Origin: Flavobacterium sp.
GTDB taxonomy: Bacteria > Bacteroidota > Bacteroidia > Flavobacteriales > Flavobacteriaceae
Assembly (NCBI GenBank): GCA_030151565.1
Contig: JASLDM010000033.1
Span: 22,413 to 86,412, forward strand
Direction of reading: 5' to 3'
DNA: 64,000 nucleotides
A model generated the notes under the pieces. It did not search any database, was not told the origin of the DNA, and saw only the letters and a program-made list of their open reading frames with translations. Of the stretch, positions 1-8,383 are shown piece by piece. The translations under genes were made by a program, and so were the position numbers. Positions within the stretch are counted from its first letter, which is position 1, and each line of letters starts with the position of its first letter.

Positions 1-704
1 TAGTAAGAATCACAGACGACCTGAAGATTCCTTTCGTTTTCAAAGGTTCATTCAAAAAAGCAAATCGATCTAGAATCGACAGTTTTACAGGAATTGGAGA
101 TGAAAAAGCTCTTAGAATTTTAGAAAAAGTAGGTCGAGAATTTCAAGTTCCAACCGTTACCGATATTCACGAGAGTAGTGATGCTGCACTAGCAGCAGCT
201 TATGTCGATGTTTTACAAATCCCTGCGTTTCTTGTTCGCCAAACCGATTTGGTTGTAGCAGCTGCGGAAACAGGGAAAACAGTAAACTTGAAAAAAGGAC
301 AATTTATGAGTCCTGAGAGTATGAAACACGCAGTTCAAAAAGTCTTGGATTGTAAAAACGAAAACGTAATGGTTACCGATCGAGGAACTATGTTTGGATA
401 CCAAGATATGATTGTTGACTATAGAGGAATCCCAACTATGCAACAATTTGCAACAACAGTACTAGACATTACCCATTCCTTACAACAACCAAACCAAGCT
501 TCGGGTGTTACTGGCGGACGTCCAGATTTGATCGAAACAGTAGCTAAAGCAGGTATCGCAGTTGGTGTTGATGGAATTTTTATAGAAACACACTTTGATC
601 CAGCAAACGCAAAAAGTGATGGTGCCAATATGTTGCATTTAGATTATTTTGAAGACTTGATGAAAAAACTTGTTGCAATTCGTCAAACAATTCGTCAATT
701 CTAA
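1..704 (+). CDS. kdsA: 3-deoxy-8-phosphooctulonate synthase (KDO-8-P synthase), 5' end cut by the window
   Basis: This enzyme condenses phosphoenolpyruvate with arabinose-5-phosphate to make KDO-8-phosphate, the precursor of the KDO sugar of the LPS inner core; it is cytosolic. The reading frame is open from base 3, so the gene began before the window; about 233 residues are visible of a family length near 270, so roughly the first 40 are missing. Recognisable family segments are VPTVTDIHE, VDVLQIPAFLVRQTDL, TDRGTMFGY and the substrate-loop region SGVTGGRPD, followed by DGIFIETHFDP. The gene ends just ahead of a tRNA with its own promoter. Identification is firm. Confidence 0.95.
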   Translation, partial: VRITDDLKIPFVFKGSFKKANRSRIDSFTGIGDEKALRILEKVGREFQVPTVTDIHESSDAALAAAYVDVLQIPAFLVRQTDLVVAAAETGKTVNLKKGQFMSPESMKHAVQKVLDCKNENVMVTDRGTMFGYQDMIVDYRGIPTMQQFATTVLDITHSLQQPNQASGVTGGRPDLIETVAKAGIAVGVDGIFIETHFDPANAKSDGANMLHLDYFEDLMKKLVAIRQTIRQF

Positions 705-819
705 AAAAAAATAAAAAAAGTTTCAACGCTATTTTTTTAATTACCAAATACTTATAAAAAAAGTATAAAAAAGTTTTAAAAAAATCCACGCAAACGCTTT
801 TAAATTCAAAAAACAGCGC

Positions 820-827
820 TATATTTG
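820..827 (+). promoter_or_regulatory. -7 box (TATATTTG) for the tRNA-Tyr
   Basis: TATATTTG matches the Bacteroidota sigma factor -7 consensus TAnnTTTG and lies 38 bases upstream of the mature tRNA 5' end. No clear -33 TTTG is visible at the usual spacing. Confidence 0.65.
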
Positions 828-865
828 CACCGTTGAAACAAACAAAATAGGCGATGTCGCTTACT

Positions 866-949
866 GGGGAGATACTCAAGCGGCCAACGAGGACGGACTG
901 TAAATCCGTTGGGAAACCTTCGCAGGTTCGAATCCTGCTCTCCCCACCA
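866..949 (+). tRNA. tRNA-Tyr (anticodon GTA)
   Basis: An 84-base class II tRNA. The acceptor stem pairs GGGGAGA with TCTCCCC, the discriminator is A946, and the CCA end is encoded (947-949). The anticodon loop CTGTAAA carries GTA at 900-902, which decodes tyrosine codons. The long variable arm (GGGAAACCTTC region) and the TTCGAATCC T-loop are as expected. A terminator follows at once, so this is a single-gene transcript. Confidence 0.97.
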
Positions 950-984
950 AAAAAAGCTATATCATTTGATATAGCTTTTTTTAT
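950..984 (+). terminator. Rho-independent terminator after tRNA-Tyr
   Basis: A perfect nine-pair stem (GCTATATCA / TGATATAGC) with a two-base loop, flanked by an A-tract and followed by a T-tract. It would stop the tRNA transcript. Confidence 0.85.
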
Positions 985-1086
985 TTTATATTACATTTGA
1001 TAAATCCTTTTTTATAATTCCAATTACACTTTTTTCTTCTAAATAACGTTGTAGTTGATGATTAATAAAATTTAAAATTACATTTT

Positions 1087-1674
1087 ATGAAAAAATTATT
1101 TTACACCTTAGCACTATTCATTGCTTTAGGCACCACCTCTATTTTAGCTCAAACATCTTCCCCTTTTCATTTAGGTGTAAAAGCTGGAGCTAACTTTACA
1201 AACATTTCAACTTCATTAAAAGATTATAGCACAAAAACTGCGACGGGTTTTTCTGGAGGAATCGTTACACGCTTAGACCTACAAAACTTTTACCTACAGG
1301 CAGAATTTATGTACACTACTAAAAACACAGAATTTAAAAGCGTTAACGACGTAACCGACAAGGCAAATTGGCAAAATGTAGAAGTACCTCTTGTATTGGG
1401 CTACAAATTGGTAAACCAACCTTACTTTCAACTTCGTGCATTTGGAGGAGGTCTATACTCAAACACCATAAACAATGATTTTTCTAAAGAATCTATAAAA
1501 GGTTTTTTTAACGACTTCGATAAGTCAAACATCGGATACCGCGTAGGACTAGGTGTAGACGTTTATAAATTCACCGTAGACGCATCCTACGATGGCGGTT
1601 TGAGCGATATGAGTAATTCATACAAATCTAAACCGAGTAGCGTTACCGTAACAGTAGGTTATTTCTTTTTATAA
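1087..1674 (+). CDS. Outer-membrane beta-barrel protein, PorT-like
   Basis: A 195-residue protein with a clear signal peptide (about residues 1-21, ending SILAQ). The rest consists of alternating amphipathic strands (HLGVKAGANFTNIS, FYLQAEFMYTT, VEVPLVLGYKL) and ends in an aromatic residue run, YFFL, as outer-membrane barrels do. This is the pattern of the flavobacterial 'porin family / outer membrane beta-barrel' proteins of about 200 residues. No ligand or partner can be assigned. It stands alone between the tRNA and smpB. Confidence 0.8.
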   Translation: MKKLFYTLALFIALGTTSILAQTSSPFHLGVKAGANFTNISTSLKDYSTKTATGFSGGIVTRLDLQNFYLQAEFMYTTKNTEFKSVNDVTDKANWQNVEVPLVLGYKLVNQPYFQLRAFGGGLYSNTINNDFSKESIKGFFNDFDKSNIGYRVGLGVDVYKFTVDASYDGGLSDMSNSYKSKPSSVTVTVGYFFL

Positions 1675-1769
1675 GAAGTTTAAATCATTACAATACACCA
1701 AAAGCGGATATATTTAAATATTCGCTTTTTTTTGTCTCTAAGAGTTCCAAAAAGCGTTTGAATTTTTAT

Positions 1770-1777
1770 TACTTTTG
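1770..1777 (+). promoter_or_regulatory. -7 box (TACTTTTG) for smpB
   Basis: TACTTTTG fits TAnnTTTG and ends only four bases before the smpB ATG at 1782, so transcription should begin at or next to the start codon (leaderless or nearly so). It also shows that the in-frame TTG at 1758 is not the start. Confidence 0.65.
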
Positions 1778-1781
1778 CCTT

Positions 1782-2234
1782 ATGCTAAAGAAAGTTAACA
1801 TTTTAAATAAAAGAGCTCGATTTGATTATGAAATCATCGAGAAGTACACTGCTGGAATTGTATTAGCTGGAAGCGAAATCAAATCCATCCGTTTAGGCAA
1901 AGCAAGTATCACGGAGAGCTTTTGTGAATTTCACGATTTGGAATTATTTGCCATCAATACTCATATTGAAGAATATGCGTATAGTCAAAACTTTAACCAT
2001 AAGGCAAAATCAGAACGTAAACTTTTACTAAATAAAAAAGAACTCAAAAGCCTTCATAAAAGCCTTCAAAATAAAGGACTAACAATTATCCCTCTTCGCC
2101 TATTTACTAATGAAAAAGGCCTAGCCAAGTTGGAAATAGCTTTATGTAAAGGAAAAAAGAATTACGACAAAAGAGACACCATTAAAGACCGTGATAACAA
2201 GCGAGATCTAGACCGTCTTAAGAAAGTAAATTAA
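1782..2234 (+). CDS. smpB: SsrA-binding protein SmpB
   Basis: SmpB binds tmRNA and delivers it to stalled ribosomes for trans-translation. The 150-residue product has the usual family length and features: the N-terminal NKRARFDYEI and the segment AGIVLAGSEIKSIRLGKASI that forms the tmRNA-binding barrel, then LYxxxxLAKLEIALCKGKKNYDKRD and the basic C-terminal tail (RDNKRDLDRLKK). The ORF is open eight codons upstream to a TTG at 1758, but the -7 box at 1770-1777 lies inside that stretch, so I choose the ATG at 1782. The tmRNA gene itself is not in the window. Confidence 0.96.
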   Translation: MLKKVNILNKRARFDYEIIEKYTAGIVLAGSEIKSIRLGKASITESFCEFHDLELFAINTHIEEYAYSQNFNHKAKSERKLLLNKKELKSLHKSLQNKGLTIIPLRLFTNEKGLAKLEIALCKGKKNYDKRDTIKDRDNKRDLDRLKKVN

Positions 2235-2243
2235 CGCTATCTA

Positions 2244-2276
2244 TAAAAAAAGTGCTCAAAAAAGCACTTTTTTTTA
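2244..2276 (+). terminator. Rho-independent terminator after smpB
   Basis: Short hairpin AAAAAGTGCT / AGCACTTTTT with a T-tract directly behind the smpB stop codon. Confidence 0.8.
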
Positions 2277-2441
2277 TTCCCATAGCTCAAATGCTGTCCA
2301 ACTTGACTTTACTTCATATTCTCAAATAGACAACATCCGATCATCTAATTAAAAAACGTTTTTTACATTTTACATTCCCCCTACTTCAAACAACACCTTC
2401 TTGTTAGAAACTAATTTTTTAAGAGATTAATACGATTCTAG

Positions 2442-2535
2442 TACGGGTTTTGTTCGAGTCTCCTTCGAGTCTCCTTCGGAAAACAAGGCTTCATCCCAAT
2501 GAATCCCGAACAAGTTCCGAACAAGTCTCGAAGAA
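2442..2535. repeat. Helically phased TTCG/CGAA repeat, copy 1
   Basis: TTCG begins at 2453, 2464 and 2475, and the complementary CGAA at 2507, 2518 and 2529: every step within each half is exactly 11 bases, about one turn of the helix. Units read TTCGAGTCTCC on the left and CCGAACAAGTT/C on the right, so the whole is a long loose inverted repeat. The left edge, ACGGGTTTTG, recurs in inverted form at the right edge of copy 2 (45965-46053). Function unknown. Confidence 0.7.
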
Positions 2536-2684
2536 AACACAAATTACCACAAAAATAAAACACTCAAGTACTTGATTTTTAACAAATTACACTTATTCCC
2601 TGTAAAAAAACAGTTACAAGGTTCTAAAACAGAATTAATATGCTAAATATTTTTTAACTTAAGGATCCTAATTTTAAATAAAAG

Positions 2685-2710
2685 GGAAATCACAAATTGT
2701 TGTGATCTCC
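2685..2710 (+). other. Imperfect hairpin, terminator-like
   Basis: GGAAATCACAA pairs with TTGTGATCTCC (one mismatch, four-base loop) and is followed by a weak T-rich stretch. It could be the end of an unannotated small transcript; no gene lies immediately upstream. Confidence 0.35.
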
Positions 2711-3008
2711 GTATTTTATTAAAAGTTCAAAAAAGAAATGAACCGAATTTCCTATAGAATCTAATTCTAATTAAGCCTTTATTACAATTGCTAAAAGCAG
2801 TAATCCTAACATTGTTTCATCTCAAGAGTACAGAAAAAACACGAAAAAGTCTAAATGTTTAAATTTTCAAAATCACCTAGTAAGACTTCCATTTGATTTA
2901 TCCCTTTTATATTGAAATATCCACAAATCATCCTTACAGAAACTCTTAATTTAGTACATAAAAAACACCATAAAAGAGTTTCTTAAACAAATATTAAAAT
3001 ACTGCATT

Positions 3009-3035
3009 TAGCCGTTTTAGTTCGAAAAACGGCTA
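3009..3035. promoter_or_regulatory. Perfect 10-base inverted repeat upstream of the CoA-transferase
   Basis: TAGCCGTTTT and AAAACGGCTA flank a seven-base spacer about 50 bases upstream of the ATG at 3085. A near-consensus -7 box (TACTTTTA, about 3057-3064) lies between it and the gene, so the palindrome may be an operator rather than an RNA hairpin. Confidence 0.4.
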
Positions 3036-3084
3036 GTGAATATCCCAATTTTTTTTTACTTTTAGGTCTTTAATTAAGAATATA

Positions 3085-4599
3085 ATGACAAGAGAAGACA
3101 TACAGTTAGAGCGAATTAAATTTGATGCTTACAAACATCAAATTATTAGTGCAGAAGAAGCTGCACAATTAATTCCTAACGGTGCTGTTGTAGGCGCAAG
3201 TGGCTTTACTAAAGCAGGCGATAGTAAGTCTGTTTTACCTGCTTTTGCGCAACGCGCAGCTAATGAAGACGTAGCCATTACTTTAATTACAGGAGCATCC
3301 CTGGGACAAACAACAGATGCTGATTTGGCTGCTAATCACGCTTTAATTCGAAGAATGCCGTTTCAGGCAGATGCAGTTCTAAGAAAAAGCATCAATAACT
3401 TTGAAGTTAAATACGTAGACCAACACTTAAGTGAAACCATTGAACAACTACAATGTGGACATATTCCACCAGTAGACTTTGCAATCATCGAAACATCACA
3501 CATAGATGAGAATGGTTATATCTACCCAACCACGTCAATTGGAAATTCAGCATATTTTGCAAACGCAGCAAAGAAAATCATCATTGAGATCAATACAAAA
3601 GTACCTGAATCTTTCTGTGGAATTCACGATAACTGTGTTCCGAATAGCTACCCAAATAGAGAGATTATTCCTATCCAAACGGTAAAAGACCGAATGGGAG
3701 AACCATTTATCAAATTAGACCCATCAAGAGTGGTAGGTGTTGTGTTTACAGATATTTTAGATACTCCAGCTCAACTTACAGAGCCAGATGAAAAAACTAC
3801 TGCAATTTCAAAACACTTGTTGCACTTTTTTGAAAAAGAAATTGAGCAAGGTAAATTGACAAAATCTTTACTTCCACTACAAGCTGGAATTGGTAAGGTT
3901 GCAAATGCAGTATTAACTGGCTTTATAGATGGCCCGTTTGAAAACCTTACTATGTATTCTGAAGTACTTCAGGATAGTACTTTTGATTTATTTGACTCTG
4001 GCAAAATGACATTTGCTTCAGGTTCTTCAATCACGGTAACAGAAAATTGCTATAACCGTTTGATAGATAATTTTGACAACTATAAAGACAAACTTGTTTT
4101 ACGTCCACAAAACATCAGTAATGCTCCTGAAGTAATTAGACGATTGGGGATTATTGCAATCAATACTGCCATTGAATTTGATATCTATGGTAATGTAAAC
4201 TCTACACATATCGGTGGTAATAAAATGATGAATGGTATTGGCGGATCAGGTGATTTTGCAAGAAATGCTTATTTAAGCATCTTTGTAACTCAAGCTGCAT
4301 CAAAAGACAATAATGCCATCTCTCACGTACTCCCTATGGTTTCTCACGTTGATCACACCGAACACGATGTTGACGTATTGGTAACAGATCAAGGTTTGGC
4401 AGATCTAAGAGGTCTTTCTCCAAGAGAACGTGCAGAAGTTATTATTGAAAATTGTGTTCACCCAGATTACAAACCCACAATTAGAGATTACTTTGAGCGT
4501 GCAAAAGAAAAAGGCGGTCATACCCCTCATATTTTAGAGGAAGCCTTTGATTTTCACATCCGTTTCAAAGAAACAGGCACTATGAAATCTCAATCCTAA
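3085..4599 (+). CDS. Acetyl-CoA hydrolase/transferase family protein, probable succinate:acetate CoA-transferase
   Basis: A 504-residue cytosolic enzyme of the acetyl-CoA hydrolase/CoA-transferase family, which moves CoA between succinate, acetate or propionate through a glutamyl-CoA intermediate. It has the N-terminal domain (SAEEAAQLIPNGAVVGASGF), the middle segment VSHVDHTEHDVDVLVTDQGLADLRGLSPRERA typical of the C-terminal domain, and the conserved GIGGSGDFARNAYLS motif. The length matches the succinate CoA-transferase subfamily. It is a single-gene unit closed by a terminator. Substrate choice is inferred from subfamily resemblance only. Confidence 0.88.
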   Translation: MTREDIQLERIKFDAYKHQIISAEEAAQLIPNGAVVGASGFTKAGDSKSVLPAFAQRAANEDVAITLITGASLGQTTDADLAANHALIRRMPFQADAVLRKSINNFEVKYVDQHLSETIEQLQCGHIPPVDFAIIETSHIDENGYIYPTTSIGNSAYFANAAKKIIIEINTKVPESFCGIHDNCVPNSYPNREIIPIQTVKDRMGEPFIKLDPSRVVGVVFTDILDTPAQLTEPDEKTTAISKHLLHFFEKEIEQGKLTKSLLPLQAGIGKVANAVLTGFIDGPFENLTMYSEVLQDSTFDLFDSGKMTFASGSSITVTENCYNRLIDNFDNYKDKLVLRPQNISNAPEVIRRLGIIAINTAIEFDIYGNVNSTHIGGNKMMNGIGGSGDFARNAYLSIFVTQAASKDNNAISHVLPMVSHVDHTEHDVDVLVTDQGLADLRGLSPRERAEVIIENCVHPDYKPTIRDYFERAKEKGGHTPHILEEAFDFHIRFKETGTMKSQS

Positions 4600-4606
4600 A
4601 TTTTAT

Positions 4607-4640
4607 AAAAAACCTCATGTAAAACGTGAGGTTTTTTTTT
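4607..4640 (+). terminator. Rho-independent terminator after the CoA-transferase
   Basis: AAAAACCTCATGT / ACGTGAGGTTTTTTT hairpin with one G-T pair and a nine-base T-tract. Confidence 0.85.
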
Positions 4641-4707
4641 GGCTTTTAACCAAATATTATTAAAAATAGTGACGCCTTTTATTATCTTAGCCTTAAAATA
4701 AATACAA

Positions 4708-5556
4708 ATGAAAAAAGTTAGAATTGCTGGCGTACCGGAACATTTTAATTTCCCTTGGCAATTATGTATCGATAATGGAGAATTTGAAGAAGTAGATCTA
4801 GACTTAGAATGGTCCGATATTCCAGAAGGAACAGGTAGAATGTGTAAATTACTTCGCGAGAATGAAACCGACCTAGCTGTGATTTTAACCGAAGGAATTA
4901 TCAAAGATATAGCAGATGGCAATCCGAGTATAATTGTACAAGAATACGTTGCTTCGCCTTTACTTTGGGGCATACACGTGGCTCATAACGCTTCTTTTCA
5001 AAATATTTCCGAACTTGAACACAAACGCATTGCTATTAGCCGTTTAGGATCAGGATCACATTTGATGGCAATCGTTCATGCAAAACAACAAAACTGGGAT
5101 ACTGATAAACTTGAATTTGTCATTGTAAATACCCTAGATGGGGCTGTTGAATCGTTAAAAAATGGCACGGCTGATTATTTTATGTGGGAACGCTTTATGA
5201 CACAGCCTCTTGTTGATCAATCAATTTTTAGACGCTTGGGAGTTTGTCCGACCCCTTGGCCATCATTTGTAATTGCAGGTCGAAAAGACTTTGTGGAATC
5301 AAATACGCATATTATCGATCAAGTTTTAGAAATTATTAATACAACTACCTCGGAGTTCAAATACATACCAAGTATAGACCGCAATCTAGCTTCTAAATAC
5401 GATCAAAAACTTGATGATATCCAACAATGGCTACAACTAACAACTTGGTCTCAAAAACAAATTAAGAAAGACACCCTTACAAAAGTTCAAAACCAACTTT
5501 TGGAACTAAATTTGATAACAGAAATACAAAAACACGAAACGATTACAAAACTTTAA
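4708..5556 (+). CDS. Cytosolic substrate-binding-protein-like protein (Ca3427-like)
   Basis: A 282-residue protein with the two-lobe fold pattern of type 2 periplasmic binding proteins: MKKVRIAGVPEHFNFPW opens like an NMT1/SsuA ligand-binding domain, TDLAVILTEGIIKDIADG is the typical pocket strand, and KRIAISRLGSGSHLMA follows. It has no signal peptide or lipobox and no ABC transporter genes beside it, so it probably binds a small ligand in the cytosol. It resembles the Ca3427-type proteins known also from fungi (recalled from memory). First gene of an apparent three-gene operon. Confidence 0.75.
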   Translation: MKKVRIAGVPEHFNFPWQLCIDNGEFEEVDLDLEWSDIPEGTGRMCKLLRENETDLAVILTEGIIKDIADGNPSIIVQEYVASPLLWGIHVAHNASFQNISELEHKRIAISRLGSGSHLMAIVHAKQQNWDTDKLEFVIVNTLDGAVESLKNGTADYFMWERFMTQPLVDQSIFRRLGVCPTPWPSFVIAGRKDFVESNTHIIDQVLEIINTTTSEFKYIPSIDRNLASKYDQKLDDIQQWLQLTTWSQKQIKKDTLTKVQNQLLELNLITEIQKHETITKL

Positions 5557-5576
5557 TCTGATGTAATCGTACTTCT

Positions 5577-6512
5577 ATGGAACCAGTAACGGATAAAAAA
5601 AATACAAAAAAATGGTACTCAAGGTTTGCAATTCCCAAGCCTTGGGACTCTATTATCATTTTTGTATTAAACATCTTACTTACCATTCCTATATTTATCA
5701 TTATTCACCAGAATATTATTGATCCAAATTGGCCTTATCAAATAGATCGTATTTTACTATTTATTGTGATTCTGGTGTTATTACAACTTCTATTACGTTT
5801 ACTAAAGTCTTTTCTAGCACTTTGTATTATAGGTTATTTTATTTTCTTAATCTGGGGAACGCTATTTGGAGGTTATGGCTTATATGCGATTTATGACGAT
5901 TATAGAGCTATGATTTATACAATGTCTGAAGATCCCAATCCACAAGACATTATTATCTCAAAACTTTTACCTTTTCCAAATAAAACCAAGATTATAAATG
6001 CAGTAGAATACAACAATCCAAAAGTTAGAAATTTTGCGCTATTAGCTACAACAAAGCATTTTAACAACATAAAAGGTCACCAAGAAGAAAGACAAATAAT
6101 ACAATGCTTTGCTATTTTTAAAGAAATACGCAACCGGTGGAACTATGTTAACGACCCAAAAGGCAGGGAATACATAGCTACGGCTTCTGAATCGCTCATT
6201 CATTTTTCTGGAGATTGTGATGATCACGCCATCTTAATGTCGGCACTAATACGCGCTGTAGGAGGCACACCAAGAATCATACACACCAAAGAACATCTAT
6301 ATCCAGAAATGCTTATTGGAACAAAGGCAGATTTGGAAAACGTTATTTACCTTATAAAGGAAGTACTCTTCAAAGAAGAAAGTAAAGGCAAAGAAATACA
6401 CTACCACATTGATGAACGTGGGCAAGTATGGCTAAATTTAGATTATACAGCACGATATCCAGGTGGCCCATTTATGTCTAAAGAGATTTTGGGAGCCCTA
6501 ACCTTAAATTAA
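5577..6512 (+). CDS. Membrane-anchored transglutaminase-like protein
   Basis: A 311-residue protein. Residues about 25-115 hold three hydrophobic segments (IIIFVLNILLTIPIFIII, ILLFIVILVLLQLLL and ALCIIGYFIFLIWGTLFG). After a soluble linker comes a papain-like transglutaminase core: the Cys motif GDCDDHAILMSALIRAVG near residue 215 and a following His (HTKEHLYPEM). The C-terminus has an aspartate in LNLDYTARYPGGPF. Probably a peptidase or amidase-like enzyme; the substrate is unknown. It begins 20 bases after the previous gene and ends one base before the next. Confidence 0.75.
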   Translation: MEPVTDKKNTKKWYSRFAIPKPWDSIIIFVLNILLTIPIFIIIHQNIIDPNWPYQIDRILLFIVILVLLQLLLRLLKSFLALCIIGYFIFLIWGTLFGGYGLYAIYDDYRAMIYTMSEDPNPQDIIISKLLPFPNKTKIINAVEYNNPKVRNFALLATTKHFNNIKGHQEERQIIQCFAIFKEIRNRWNYVNDPKGREYIATASESLIHFSGDCDDHAILMSALIRAVGGTPRIIHTKEHLYPEMLIGTKADLENVIYLIKEVLFKEESKGKEIHYHIDERGQVWLNLDYTARYPGGPFMSKEILGALTLN

Positions 6513-6513
6513 A

Positions 6514-6900
6514 ATGATAGAAACAATCCCTACAAACATCTCCTTATTAGCGGCCAGTATTTTTGGTGGACTTGCAGTAATTCTAGGAGCATTTGGAGCA
6601 CACGCCTTCAAAAAAATAATGACAGATGAACAATTAAAAAGCTATGAAACTGGCGTGAAATATCAATTTTATCACGCCTTACTCCTACTTTTTTTAGGTA
6701 TGCATCCACAGATAGAGCTTTTGCGATATGCGAGTTACGCGATCATCATTGGAACACTCCTTTTCTCATTTAGTATATATGGTCTTTGTTGGAGTGGTGT
6801 TAAAAACAAAAAATTACGAATTTTAGGTCCAATTACCCCTATTGGTGGTCTCTTTTTACTTTCAGGCTGGATTCTTTTAGCTACTTATTTCATCATCTAA
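6514..6900 (+). CDS. DUF423 family small membrane protein
   Basis: A 128-residue integral membrane protein with four hydrophobic helices. It shows the DUF423 (YgdD-like) hallmarks: GAFGAHAFKKIM with a following YETGVKYQFYHAL, and a C-terminal GPITPIGGLFLLSGW. The molecular function of the family is not established. The start codon lies two bases after the stop of the transglutaminase-like gene, so they are co-transcribed. Confidence 0.88.
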   Translation: MIETIPTNISLLAASIFGGLAVILGAFGAHAFKKIMTDEQLKSYETGVKYQFYHALLLLFLGMHPQIELLRYASYAIIIGTLLFSFSIYGLCWSGVKNKKLRILGPITPIGGLFLLSGWILLATYFII

Positions 6901-7004
6901 TTCTAGTAAAAAAAACTTACTTAAAACCATTTTTAGAAAAACAAAAGTTTGTGTTAAACTCTGACAAATATTGAACTCATTCGCAATCACTATTAAATTT
7001 TAAC

Positions 7005-7012
7005 TATATTTG
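7005..7012 (+). promoter_or_regulatory. -7 box (TATATTTG) for the TlpA-like lipoprotein gene
   Basis: TATATTTG fits TAnnTTTG and would give a 5' leader of about 75 bases before the ATG at 7092. Confidence 0.6.
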
Positions 7013-7091
7013 TTTCTTATCAATACTCTTTTGATCTGCATATTTGGGAGAACAAAAGACTAAATCAAACACTTAAAAACTAGATTAAAAA

Positions 7092-8213
7092 ATGAAAAAA
7101 ATCCTTTCAGTTATCGGAGCTGCCGCATTATTAGCTTCATGTAACAACGCTCCTACAGATAGCTTTATCATCGAAGGAAAAGTAACAGGTCTTGAAGATG
7201 GAACAAAAGTAATCTTGAAAAAACAAGGTGAAATGGACTACATTGATGTAGATTCAACCGAAGTTAAAAATGGCATTTTTGAAATCAAAGGAAAAGCTGA
7301 CGAAGTAAGTATTTCACTTTTAAGCTTTGGAGGAGAACAAATGATAGTTCCTTTTGTATTAGAAAATGGAAAAATCAGCATTACATTCGACTCATCAAAA
7401 TTGGATGAAGCAAAAGCTTCTGGAACCCCAAACAACGAAGATTTCTACACTTTCAATCAAGAATCTGGTAAGATTCAAAAGAAAATCATGGAATTTCAAC
7501 AAAATTCCGGCCAATTATTCTCTAATGCTCGTGAAACTAATGACACAAAAGTTATGGATTCACTAATGGGGATTAATGAAAACATGATGAAAGAATTAGA
7601 AGGATATAGCGTGGATTTTGTTAAGAAAAACAAGAGTTCTTTTATTTCTATGCTTATCTTAAATCAAATGACACAAGGAAATTCACTTGAAACATCTGAA
7701 GCTATGGAGATTTTCAAAGGAATGGATGCAAAAGTAAAAGAAACAAAAGCTGGTAAAGAATTAAAAGAGTTTTTAGATAAAAATGCTAAAGTAGCAATTG
7801 GAAGTAAAGCTCCAGACTTTTCAGGACCAAGTCCAGAAGGAAAAACAATTTCTTTAAAAGAAAGCTTAGGTAAAGTAACTATCATTGATTTTTGGGCATC
7901 TTGGTGTGGTCCTTGTCGCGTTGAAAACCCTAATGTTGTGAGAATTTACAACAAATACCACGATAAAGGATTAAACATCATCGGAGTTTCATTAGACAAA
8001 GACGGAGACAAATGGAAAGAGGCGATTGAAAAAGACAACCTAACTTGGGCTCATATTTCAAACCTATTATTCTGGCAAGATCCAATTGCAGCAGATTATT
8101 CAGTTCGCGCAATCCCTGCAACATTCATCTTAGACGAAAACGGAATTATCGTTGCTAAAGATTTAAGAGGTGATGAATTAGAGAAAAAGATCGAAGAGTT
8201 ATTAAGCAAATAA
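7092..8213 (+). CDS. TlpA/ResA-like thioredoxin-fold lipoprotein with N-terminal DUF4369
   Basis: A 373-residue lipoprotein: the signal peptide ends in the lipobox LLASC (Cys at residue 17). Residues about 24-110 form a DUF4369 beta domain (FIIEGKVTGLEDGTKVILKK), then a helical linker, and about residues 240-370 a thioredoxin domain with WASWCGPCRVENP (CGPC active site) and the cis-proline loop VRAIPATFILDENG. Such proteins reduce or isomerise disulfides in the periplasm, for example during cytochrome c maturation. Single gene with its own promoter and terminator. Confidence 0.9.
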   Translation: MKKILSVIGAAALLASCNNAPTDSFIIEGKVTGLEDGTKVILKKQGEMDYIDVDSTEVKNGIFEIKGKADEVSISLLSFGGEQMIVPFVLENGKISITFDSSKLDEAKASGTPNNEDFYTFNQESGKIQKKIMEFQQNSGQLFSNARETNDTKVMDSLMGINENMMKELEGYSVDFVKKNKSSFISMLILNQMTQGNSLETSEAMEIFKGMDAKVKETKAGKELKEFLDKNAKVAIGSKAPDFSGPSPEGKTISLKESLGKVTIIDFWASWCGPCRVENPNVVRIYNKYHDKGLNIIGVSLDKDGDKWKEAIEKDNLTWAHISNLLFWQDPIAADYSVRAIPATFILDENGIIVAKDLRGDELEKKIEELLSK

Positions 8214-8232
8214 GCTTCGTTATGCTACAAAA

Positions 8233-8263
8233 TAAAAAAGTCCGATATGTTCGGACTTTTTTA
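8233..8263 (+). terminator. Rho-independent terminator after the TlpA-like gene
   Basis: AAAAAGTCCGA / TCGGACTTTTTT with a five-base loop. Confidence 0.85.
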
Positions 8264-8304
8264 TTTTGTGGTATCTCTGAAACAATTAAACTTGATGTCA
8301 TAAA

Positions 8305-8338
8305 AAACAAAAAGCCCTAGAAGTATTTCTAGGGCTTT
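8305..8338 (-). terminator. Rho-independent terminator of dnaN
   Basis: AAAGCCCTAGAA / TTCTAGGGCTTT with a GTAT loop. Read on the minus strand it is followed by a T-rich run, so it terminates the converging dnaN transcript. Confidence 0.8.
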
Positions 8339-8383
8339 GTTTATATAGAGTAATTTCAATAAGAAATCAACAATTTAATTTCT

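Larger units (their letters stand above)
2277..3084. other. Gene-free region, about 800 bases
   Basis: No convincing ORF on either strand. It holds the phased TTCG/CGAA repeat at 2442-2535, an imperfect hairpin at 2685-2710 and a perfect 10-pair hairpin at 3009-3035; the rest is AT-rich without recognisable signals. Confidence 0.6.

Noticed and set aside
1758..1781. Upstream TTG start for smpB
   Set aside because: The -7 box at 1770-1777 lies inside the extension and SmpB homologues begin near the ATG at 1782.
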